This document shows, one piece after another, positions 33,483 to 39,863 of a DNA stretch of 53,879 nt. Both the position numbers and the translations under genes were made by a program. The DNA is from UBA2773 sp964643985 (GTDB lineage: Bacteria; Patescibacteriota; Minisyncoccia; Moranbacterales; DUUL01). Under the pieces are notes generated by a model. The model was given only the letters and a program-made list of their open reading frames with translations, did not search any database and was not told the DNA's origin. The stretch spans positions 1 through 53,879 of the forward strand of contig CAZXUS010000003.1 in NCBI GenBank assembly GCA_964643985.1, given 5' to 3'. The first letter of the stretch is position 1. Every line of letters starts with the position of its first letter.

Positions 33483-34064
33483 TTAGAAAAACCAAATTCT
33501 GGCTAAATAGTCGCCAAAATTGGTTATTATAATCGAATAAATGATAAATCCCAGCGAAGAAAAAAGAAAAAATTTCTTGATTTTAATATGTGATAAGCCA
33601 AAGGCCGCCGTAATTATATCAATCGGCAAAATCGGCAAAAAATAAAAAACCAACAAATAATTTTCGTGACGAGTAATGGCTTTACAATAACGCTCTAAAC
33701 GGTCTTTTCGAATAAACTTGGCCACCAAAAATTTCCCATATCTTCGAGCCAAGAAAAAAACGATCAAAGTCCCAATAATATTACCGATATAATTATAGAC
33801 AGAACCCCAAATCGGACCGAAAATAAAGCCGGCACTAATAGCCGGAACAAACCCTGGGATCGGCGCTACCACCACTTCCAAAACAATCACACCAATAATA
33901 ATAACCGGTCCCCAAACTCCAAAATTATTGATAAAAATCTGAAAAGATTCTTTATCGCCGAATAACCCTAACTGATCTTTTTCAACAAAAGCCCACAAAA
34001 TTGCCAAAAGCAAAACCATTCCCACTGCAAAATCATATCTATATTTATGAATTCTTTTTCTCAA
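33483..34064 (-). CDS. VTT-domain (TVP38/TMEM64, DedA-like) membrane protein
   Basis: 193 aa with 5-6 hydrophobic segments. The SNARE-associated/VTT core shows as GVIVLEVVVAPIPGFVPAIS, GFIFGPIWGSVYNYIGNIIG and then FFLARRYGKF. Relatives act as lipid scramblases or in undecaprenyl-phosphate recycling and membrane homeostasis. It is first of a two-gene minus-strand unit with the CaCA antiporter. Confidence 0.87.
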   Translation of the reverse strand: MRKRIHKYRYDFAVGMVLLLAILWAFVEKDQLGLFGDKESFQIFINNFGVWGPVIIIGVIVLEVVVAPIPGFVPAISAGFIFGPIWGSVYNYIGNIIGTLIVFFLARRYGKFLVAKFIRKDRLERYCKAITRHENYLLVFYFLPILPIDIITAAFGLSHIKIKKFFLFSSLGFIIYSIIITNFGDYLARIWFF

Positions 34065-34090
34065 TTTTATATTATTTTAAGATTTATTAA

Positions 34091-34252
34091 GGGGCTATTT
34101 CCAATCACAATTTTGTTACGAAATTTTTCAATTTTGAGATAAATTATTTAAAAATTTTTGAAGCTTTAATGATAATTAAGGCAAAACAATTTTTAGATAA
34201 TTTATCTCAAAATTGAAAAATTGCAGTAAGAATGGTGACTGGAAACAGTCCT
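34091..34252. mobile_element. MITE-like palindromic element, copy B (about 160 bp)
   Basis: Ends GGGGCTATTTCCAATCACA and GGTGACTGGAAACAGTCC are inverted. Inner arms TTTTTCAATTTTGAGATAAA and their complement pair over nearly the whole element, leaving the central block GAAGCTTTAATGATAATTAAGGC (given as GAAGCTTTAATG and ATAATTAAGGC) as loop. No ORF. It lies between the divergent VTT gene and the thrS promoter. Confidence 0.8.
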
Positions 34253-34305
34253 ATTGAACTATTAAATTAATTCTAACACTATACCAAGTTGAAAACAATT
34301 AAGCC

Positions 34306-34333
34306 TTGACAATTTATCCATTCATTCTAAAAT
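34306..34333 (+). promoter_or_regulatory. promoter of thrS
   Basis: -35 TTGACA (34306-34311), 16-bp spacer, -10 TAAAAT (34328-34333). The predicted start near 34341 is just before the T-box leader. Confidence 0.65.
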
Positions 34334-34340
34334 ATCATTA

Positions 34341-34472
34341 GTACTTGTGGCGATTGGCGTATCCACCAAATACGCATCTTTTAAAAGATTGAGAGATTAT
34401 TCTCCGCTAAACCAAGCAAATTTTAAAGAGTCTTAGTTTTAAAAACTAGGGAATCTAAGTGGAACCGCGATA
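34341..34472 (+). promoter_or_regulatory. T-box leader of thrS with very short stem I
   Basis: The T-box core GTGGAACCGCG (34459-34469) matches the consensus GTGGNACCGCG, in a context typical for antiterminators; CTTAG (34429-34433) can pair with CTAAG (34455-34459). Near the 5' end, GCGTA-TCCACCAAA-TACGC (34357-34375) is a 5-bp hairpin (8 with GAT/ATC) whose loop carries ACC, a Thr codon. The layout resembles the ultrashort stem I T-boxes of actinobacterial ileS. The downstream gene is thrS, which fits. The leader would let uncharged tRNA-Thr raise thrS expression. Confidence 0.75.
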
Positions 34473-34475
34473 AAA

Positions 34476-34638
34476 GGGACTGTTTTCAAACATTGTTTTG
34501 TTGTGAAAAGCTAGAATTTTAAGATAAATTTTTCAAATAATTTTTGCAGGACTAGCAAATCGCTAATTCAAAAAAATTTTTGAAAAATTTAGCTAAAATT
34601 ATAGTTTTGCAACAAAAAGAATGTTTGGTAATAGTCCC
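34476..34638. mobile_element. MITE-like palindromic element, copy C (163 bp), inside the thrS leader
   Basis: Ends GGGACTGTTTTCAAACATTG and GAATGTTTGGTAATAGTCCC are inverted. The inner arms are conserved, but the central block is diverged (GCAGGACTAGCAAATCGC). It starts 7 nt after the T-box ACCGCG and ends 5 nt before the terminator hairpin, thus lying within the thrS leader transcript. Confidence 0.8.
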
Positions 34639-34642
34639 AAAT

Positions 34643-34698
34643 AAACCTCGTCTTAGAAATTGTTCAATTTTTGAACTATTTTTGAGATGAGGTTTTTA
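34643..34698 (+). terminator. attenuator terminator before thrS
   Basis: AAACCTCGTCTTAGAAA pairs with TTTTTGAGATGAGGTTT, with an inner hairpin TTCAA/TTGAA, then TTTTT. Probably the T-box terminator. Confidence 0.7.
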
Positions 34699-34708
34699 TG
34701 TTTAAAAA

Positions 34709-34795
34709 AAATCATCGATCACCAGTCATCGGCTATCGGCAACTGTTTAGAATAGCGCTCGATAACCAATTACTGATTACTGATGACCAGATTTA
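34709..34795. repeat. GTCATCAGT-type inverted repeat
   Basis: Contains CGATCACCAGTCATCGGCTA and CAATTACTGATTACTGATGA in inverted relation. A second copy lies at 47767-47840. It fills the space before the thrS start codon. Confidence 0.65.
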
Positions 34796-34826
34796 TAAAT
34801 AATTTTTAATAAATTAATATATCTTT

Positions 34827-36593
34827 ATGAAAAACGACAAAAAAAAGAAAAAGCTCCAATTATTACGTCACAGCACTGCTCACATTTTGGCCACCGCTGT
34901 TTTAAAATTTTTCCCAGAAGCCAAATTTGCAATTGGTCCATCCATCGAAAATGGTTTTTATTATGATTTTGAACTTCCCCGTCCTTTAATTCCAGAGGAC
35001 TTGCCGTTATTAGAAGCCGAAATGAAAAAAATCATCAAAGCCAATTTTGCCTTTGAACAAAAATTAGTTCCCAGCCAAGAAGCTTTGGCTAAATTCAAAA
35101 AACTCGACCAACGATTCAAAGTCGAATTAATTGAAGATTTGATTAAAGAAAAAAATTCAGAAGTTAGCCTCTACAAATTGGACGGTTTTATTGATTTATG
35201 TAGCGGACCTCACATTGAATCTTCCGGCGAAATTGACCCTCAAGCTTTCAAATTGACCACAATTTCCAGCGCTTATTGGCGCGGCGATGAAAAACGAGAA
35301 AGTTTACAAAGAATTTACGGAACAGTTTTTGAAAATAAAGCCAATCTCAAAAAACATTTATTCGAAATGGAAGAAGCCAAAAAACGAGACCACCGAAAAC
35401 TTGGAAAAGATCTTGATTTATTTTGTTTTTCCGATTTAGTTGGACCTGGACTTCCTCTCTACACTCCCAAGGGAACTATTATTAAAGAAGAATTGCAAAA
35501 ACACATTGAAAGTGTTTGCAAAAAATATGGATTTCAGAAAGTCTCTACTCCCTCTCTAGCCAAACCTGAACTTTTTGAGATTTCTGGACATGCTAAAAAA
35601 TTTGGTGATGAATTATTTCACGTCACTTCTGAAAAAAAACACGATCTTGTTTTAAAACCAGTTCAATGCCCTCATCAAACTCAAATCTATGCTTCAAAAA
35701 ATAGATCATATAAAGATCTCCCTATAAGATATATGGAATCTGACAAACAATATCGAGCAGAAAAAACAGGTGAAGTTGGAGGACTATCCAGAGTTTATGC
35801 GATTACCGTCGAAGATGGTCATTCATTTTGTCGAGTCGATCAGATAAAAGAAGAAATAGAAATAATGGTTAATATTATCAAAGATTTCTATGGCAATTTA
35901 GGTCTTTGGGGTAATCACTGGGTTTCTCTCTCAGTTAGAGATTATGATCATCCAGAAAAATACATTGGCGACACAAAAGATTGGGATAAGTGCGAATCAA
36001 TGTTGGAATTAATTTCTAAAGAAATGAAATTAGATGCAAAAAAATGTGAAGGAGAAGCAGCCTTATATGGTCCAAAATTAGACTTCATGTTTAAAGATGC
36101 CACCGGAAGAGAAATACAAATTCCAACTATTCAATTAGATTTTGCAACTCCCAAAAAATTCGGTTTATTTTATATAGACGAGACAGGAAAAAAAGTTCCT
36201 CCGGTAATGATTCATCGAGCAATCCTTGGTTCATACGAAAGATTGCTGGCTCTTTTGATAGAACATTTCGCAGGCGCTTTCCCTTCTTGGTTGGCACCAG
36301 TTCAAGTGGCCTTACTTCCAGTTTCTAAAAAATTCAATGATTATTCTCAAAAAATTGCAGAAGCATTAGAAAAAGCTGAGATTCGAATCGAAACTCCTGA
36401 TGCAAACAACTCTCTTGGAAAAAGAATCGCCGAAACTACCAAACTTAAAGTCCCTTACATTTTAATTATGGGAGAAAAAGAAGAGAAAGAAGATACCGTG
36501 ACGATTAGAAAAAGGGGTCAGAAAGAGCAAGAAACTCTAAAAATCGCTGCTTTTGTGAAGATGATTAAAAAAGAAATTACTAAAAAAATTTAG
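34827..36593 (+). CDS. thrS: threonyl-tRNA synthetase lacking the TGS domain
   Basis: 588 aa. It starts directly with the N2 editing domain (HSTAH, His15/His19; SGPHIESSGE). The class II catalytic core has zinc ligands Cys in VQCPHQTQIY, His in DGHSFC and His in MIHRAILGSYER, and ends with the HGTP anticodon-binding domain (VQVALLPVS, PYILIMGEKE). The usual N-terminal TGS domain (about 60 residues) is absent. It charges tRNA-Thr and edits Ser-tRNA-Thr. Expression is probably under the T-box leader upstream. Confidence 0.96.
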   Translation: MKNDKKKKKLQLLRHSTAHILATAVLKFFPEAKFAIGPSIENGFYYDFELPRPLIPEDLPLLEAEMKKIIKANFAFEQKLVPSQEALAKFKKLDQRFKVELIEDLIKEKNSEVSLYKLDGFIDLCSGPHIESSGEIDPQAFKLTTISSAYWRGDEKRESLQRIYGTVFENKANLKKHLFEMEEAKKRDHRKLGKDLDLFCFSDLVGPGLPLYTPKGTIIKEELQKHIESVCKKYGFQKVSTPSLAKPELFEISGHAKKFGDELFHVTSEKKHDLVLKPVQCPHQTQIYASKNRSYKDLPIRYMESDKQYRAEKTGEVGGLSRVYAITVEDGHSFCRVDQIKEEIEIMVNIIKDFYGNLGLWGNHWVSLSVRDYDHPEKYIGDTKDWDKCESMLELISKEMKLDAKKCEGEAALYGPKLDFMFKDATGREIQIPTIQLDFATPKKFGLFYIDETGKKVPPVMIHRAILGSYERLLALLIEHFAGAFPSWLAPVQVALLPVSKKFNDYSQKIAEALEKAEIRIETPDANNSLGKRIAETTKLKVPYILIMGEKEEKEDTVTIRKRGQKEQETLKIAAFVKMIKKEITKKI

Positions 36594-36598
36594 TTTTC

Positions 36599-36735
36599 AA
36601 AAGCACCAAATCCAAAATTACAAATACCAAATAAGCACCAATTTTCAAAATTCAAATATCTAAACCTGACTTCGATAAAGTTTTGAATTTAAGAAATTGT
36701 AATTTGTGATTTATTTGGAATTTGGTGCTTTGAGT
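36599..36735. repeat. inverted repeat between thrS and miaB (AAGCACCAAAT type)
   Basis: AAAGCACCAAATCCAAAATT near the left end and ATTTGGAATTTGGTGCTTTG at the right end are inverted copies; the middle is AT-rich with smaller direct repeats. It is the same style as 23815-23922. Confidence 0.75.
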
Positions 36736-36752
36736 TTGTAATTTACGAAAAT

Positions 36753-37865
36753 ATGAAATATTTTATCCGCACTTTCGGTTGTCAAATGAATTTCTCCGAT
36801 TCCGAACGAATGGCAACTTTTTTTGAACAAAATAATTTTGAACCAGCCGACAAAATCGATCAGGCTGATTTAGTGATTTTCAACACTTGCGGAGTGCGCC
36901 AAATGTCCGAACACAAAGTCTACGGCCACGTTCACAATGTTTTTAAAAAAGACCCCCAAAGAAAAAAAATTGTAGTTGTCACCGGCTGTCTCGCTCACCG
37001 CGAAGAATTTCGAAAACGACTAGAAAATAAAGTCGATTTATTTTTACCCATCAAAGACTTCCCTAAAATATTAAAATTAATCGAAAAAAACAAAACTCTT
37101 TTAAAAAAATTAAAAGCAACTAAGCTCTCCCATACACTGGAGTATGGGAGTGAAGAAAATTGCTATCTTAAAATAAAGCCCAAGTACGAGAAAAAGGAAT
37201 CCGCTCTCGTGCCAATTATGACCGGATGTAATAATTTCTGCACTTATTGCATTGTTCCCTACGCCCGCGGACCTGAATGGTCTCGACCTTTTAAGGAAAT
37301 TCAAACAGAAATTAAAAAACTATGTCCTTACACGTGTAAGGACATATGTAAGGACATAACTCTGCTAGGACAAAATGTAAACTCTTACCGAGATAACGAA
37401 ATTTCCTTCCCGATCCTGCTAAACACTCTAGCCAAAGAATTTCCCAAAATAACTTTCAGATTTCTCACTTCTCATCCCAAAGATTATTCCGATGAACTTA
37501 TCAACGTCATTGCTCAAAACAAAAATATTTCCCGTCAAATTCATCTGCCAATTCAAGCCGGCAGTGACAAAATCCTCAAAGCGATGAACCGCCCTTACAC
37601 TCAAAAATATTATTTAAACCTCATTAAAAAAACTCGAGAAAAAATTCCGGAGGCTAAAATCTCCACCGACGTAATTGTCGGTTTCCCTGGAGAGTCCGCA
37701 GAAGATTTTCAAGAAACCGTCAAAGTTTTTAAAGAAGTTAAATTCTCCGAAGCCTTCCTTAATAAATATTCCCCCCGTCCCGGCACCGCCTCTTTCAATC
37801 TCAAAGACAACATTTCTTTGGATGAGAAAAAAAGAAGAGAACAAGAATTAAGAAAATATTTCTAA
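36753..37865 (+). CDS. miaB: tRNA-2-methylthio-N6-isopentenyladenosine37 synthase (MiaB), TRAM domain missing
   Basis: 370 aa. The N-terminal MTTase domain has the auxiliary cluster cysteines in FGCQMNFSDS, NTCGVR and TGCLA. The radical-SAM motif is CNNFCTYCIVPYARGPEWSR. It adds a methylthio group to i6A37 in tRNAs. It stops right after DEKKRREQELRKYF, where a TRAM domain of about 65 residues normally follows. Two palindromes are inserted in frame: 37125-37150 (encoding about LSHTLEYGS) and 37322-37358 (about CPYTCKDICK). The core motifs are intact. It may be functional or in decay. Confidence 0.88.
   Translation: MKYFIRTFGCQMNFSDSERMATFFEQNNFEPADKIDQADLVIFNTCGVRQMSEHKVYGHVHNVFKKDPQRKKIVVVTGCLAHREEFRKRLENKVDLFLPIKDFPKILKLIEKNKTLLKKLKATKLSHTLEYGSEENCYLKIKPKYEKKESALVPIMTGCNNFCTYCIVPYARGPEWSRPFKEIQTEIKKLCPYTCKDICKDITLLGQNVNSYRDNEISFPILLNTLAKEFPKITFRFLTSHPKDYSDELINVIAQNKNISRQIHLPIQAGSDKILKAMNRPYTQKYYLNLIKKTREKIPEAKISTDVIVGFPGESAEDFQETVKVFKEVKFSEAFLNKYSPRPGTASFNLKDNISLDEKKRREQELRKYF
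37125..37150. repeat. palindrome inside miaB, identical to 13285-13310
   Basis: 26 bp identical to the palindrome downstream of the TrpR-like gene (arms CTCCCATAC / GTATGGGAG). It is in frame in miaB, between the MTTase and radical-SAM domains. Confidence 0.85.
37322..37358. repeat. second palindrome inside miaB
   Basis: Perfect 24-bp palindrome (37322-37345) with arms ATGTCCTTACAC / GTGTAAGGACAT, followed by a direct copy of one arm (ATGTAAGGACAT). In frame before the conserved ITLLGQNVNSY. Confidence 0.85.
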
Positions 37866-37931
37866 ATTCAATTTACAATAAACCAATTTACAATTTATAA
37901 TAAATTTTCAATTATTTAATTTTCAATTTCC

Positions 37932-37980
37932 GCAAAGGCTCGCCTCGCCATAGCCTTAACGAAGGCGGGCGAGAATCCAG
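37932..37980. repeat. GCCTCGCC...GAAGGCGGG palindrome
   Basis: GCCTCGCCATAGCCTTAACG followed by AAGGCGGGCGAGAATCCAG, the same family as the repeats flanking ssrA with a tail like the CATTCCCGC repeats. The remaining 37866-38079 is AT-rich and I see no gene in it. Confidence 0.75.
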
Positions 37981-38079
37981 ATTAAAAAATAAAAATTAGC
38001 AAATAAACAGCTAAAAAGAGAAGTTCTCAGACTCCCCTTTTAAAATTGATCTGATTATTTAACCAGATATTTTTGAAAA

Positions 38080-38259
38080 TCAATGTTCACATTTATGAAA
38101 TTTTGTTCTTTCGCTTTTAGAAGAGTTCCCGGTTAGCCTTTTATTCAATTGGCTAAGCCAAGCATAAATTCTCAATCTCCATGAAAATTTTGGCTCAAAA
38201 TATTCAGATCCTTTTCCGCCCTGTTTTTTCAATTTCTCATACAATGATTCTTTTTTCAT
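38080..38259 (-). CDS. small basic protein, 59 aa
   Basis: ATG at 38259 with AAAGGAGCGGGTA before it. The peptide starts MKKESLYEKLKKQGGKGSEY, is rich in Lys/Arg and Trp, and ends TKFHKCEH. Just below common ORF length cut-offs. No family is recognised. It is one of three micro-ORFs on the minus strand here, each with a strong Shine-Dalgarno. Confidence 0.55.
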   Translation of the reverse strand: MKKESLYEKLKKQGGKGSEYFEPKFSWRLRIYAWLSQLNKRLTGNSSKSERTKFHKCEH

Positions 38260-38358
38260 TACCCGCTCCTTTTACAAAGAATTTAATTATTTAAAATCAC
38301 ATTTTAGTTTCATTATCTCAATTCATTTTGACTATTATCAATTTTGGAATGATTTTTA

Positions 38359-38392
38359 TTGACCAAGGAAACTAATTAGTTTCCTTGGTCAA
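38359..38392. repeat. perfect 34-bp palindrome between two micro-ORFs
   Basis: TTGACCAAGGAAACTAA and its exact complement with no loop. It sits 17 bp after the stop of the 42-aa ORF (minus strand). It may act as transcript terminator, though T-runs are weak, or as a protein-binding site. Confidence 0.8.
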
Positions 38393-38408
38393 TCTGGTCG
38401 AATGCTTT

Positions 38409-38537
38409 TTAAATAGTGAACCTCATCTCGCGTATTCTCCTAGGTAGCGGCCTTCTCTTGAGTAATTCAATCATTTTTTTTGCCTTTCTACATTTTTCAA
38501 CAAATTCTTTTCTTTTTTCTTTATCTTGCTTTAGCAT
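38409..38537 (-). CDS. micro-ORF, 42-aa basic peptide
   Basis: ATG at 38537 is preceded by AAGGAGGTGCAAA, a near-perfect Shine-Dalgarno at good distance. The peptide is MLKQDKEKRKEFVEKCRKAK continuing with KMIELLKRRPLPRRIREMRF, highly basic and helical. No family is recognised. Confidence 0.55.
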   Translation of the reverse strand: MLKQDKEKRKEFVEKCRKAKKMIELLKRRPLPRRIREMRFTI

Positions 38538-38647
38538 TTTGCACCTCCTTAAATTTGAAAATCTAAAACAATGCCCTCTCTAAAATGTTTTCAGGTAACG
38601 CAGAAAAAAAATTTCCTGCAAGTAAAAATTTTTTATCCCAGAGATTG

Positions 38648-38857
38648 TTAACTATCAACCTTCAACGAGATTATTCCGCACAATACCAGAAATGAACCAA
38701 AGTAAACAAGTCTCTCTCCATTGACGGGTAATCCAATTGCAGTGTTTGGATTCGACTAAACCGAACAAAATCCCACAATAATTGCCAAACCGCCGAATAT
38801 TAGAAGAGTGTTGAAGCGTCTATAAAACTTTCTCGAAAACGCTACTATTTTTTTCAC
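38648..38857 (-). pseudogene. small two-helix membrane protein interrupted by an in-frame TAG
   Basis: GTG at 38857 follows AAGGAGGGATTTTAA. Codons 1-33 encode MKKIVAFSRKFYRRFNTLLI and then FGGLAIIVGFCSV. Codon 34 is TAG (38756-38758), and the same frame continues for 35 codons with SNPNTAIGLPVNGERLVYFG and SFLVLCGIISLKVDS before TAA. The second half also looks like a membrane helix, so the whole was probably one 69-aa protein. It is either a nonsense mutation or a genuine 33-aa peptide. Confidence 0.5.
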
Positions 38858-39032
38858 TTAAAATCCCTCCTTAATTAAGTTAATAAAAACCACCTAAAAA
38901 TATTTTCTCAATAAATCAAGTTATTGTCAATCTCTAGCAGCACAAACTCAAAACCTTTCTTCTTATCGGATTTCGATATTCGAAAGCCATTGAAAATTAA
39001 ATCATTGAAAATTGATTGTAAATTGAAAATTG

Positions 39033-39854
39033 TTAATTGTAAATTAGTACCACTATCTCTCCTTTGACTTTATCTGGATTTTCTTCGTAATATTTTTTAA
39101 TATCAGCGACTTCTCCGCGTTTTATTTCTTCAAATATCTTAGTTAATTCTCGCCCTAAAATTATTTTCTTGCCTGAACTACGAGTTTGGCACATTTCTTT
39201 GTCAAAACCTCCGCTACTCACTCCACGTACTTTCAAATACGCTTCTTTGCGTTGCTCGGCTTTTCCTCGAACTGCACTCAAATTCATATTTCCTGATTCT
39301 TGGGAATTTTCAAATTCTTCTTGTAATTTCTCTATTAATTCCAAATTTTTCATCAAACGATAAGGAGATTCATAATAAAGAGTTGGATAATTAGAAGCTA
39401 GAACTTCTCGGAAAAATTTCTCCCGACCTTTTTTGTTGGGTGGAAAACCCATAAAAGTGAAACGAGTCATATTAATTCCAGCCACGGAAACCAAAGCACT
39501 CAAAGCATTAGCTCCTGGGATGGGAGTTATTTTTATATCATTTCCAAAAAATTCCAAAGCACGTTCAATCAAAAGATTACCCGGATCAGAAATTCCTGGC
39601 GTTCCTGCATCGGTCACCAAAGCTACTTTCTCAACCTGCTTCATCTCCTCTAAAATCTTCCTAATCTGATTATCATTACTTTGCTGATGATAAGCTTTCA
39701 AGGGCTTAACAATTTCATACTTGTTTAGTAAGACTTTAGTTTTTCTAGTATCCTCGCAAAGAATAAAATCTGCCTCCTTAAGGGTTCGAACCGCTCGAAA
39801 GGTAATGTCCTCCAAATTGCCAATCGGCGTAGCAACAATCGAAAATTCTAACAT
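39033..39854 (-). CDS. rsmI: 16S rRNA (cytidine1402-2'-O)-methyltransferase with in-frame repeat insertion
   Basis: 273 aa. Tetrapyrrole-methylase fold: SIVATPIGNLEDITFRA at the N-terminus, EDTRKT, VTDAGTPGISDPG, PIPGANALSALVSVAG and FMGFPP. RsmI methylates C1402 in the decoding centre. Residues about 191-224 (LSAVRGKAEQRKEAYLKVRG and following SSGGFDKEMCQT) are an insertion encoded by a copy of repeat family 2; the normal sequence resumes at KIILGRELTKIFEE. The insert lies in a loop late in the C-domain, so activity is plausible. It lies 9 bp from smc on the same strand. Confidence 0.93.
   Translation of the reverse strand: MLEFSIVATPIGNLEDITFRAVRTLKEADFILCEDTRKTKVLLNKYEIVKPLKAYHQQSNDNQIRKILEEMKQVEKVALVTDAGTPGISDPGNLLIERALEFFGNDIKITPIPGANALSALVSVAGINMTRFTFMGFPPNKKGREKFFREVLASNYPTLYYESPYRLMKNLELIEKLQEEFENSQESGNMNLSAVRGKAEQRKEAYLKVRGVSSGGFDKEMCQTRSSGKKIILGRELTKIFEEIKRGEVADIKKYYEENPDKVKGEIVVLIYN
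39182..39283 (-). repeat. structured palindromic repeat family 2, copy in rsmI
   Basis: On the minus strand it begins TTTGAGTGCAGTTCGAGG and ends AAGAAATGTGCCAAACTC, matching the ends of the copies at 9405 and 42249. Central stem CGTA/TACG. It is read in frame by rsmI. Confidence 0.85.
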
Positions 39855-39863
39855 TAAAGTAAT

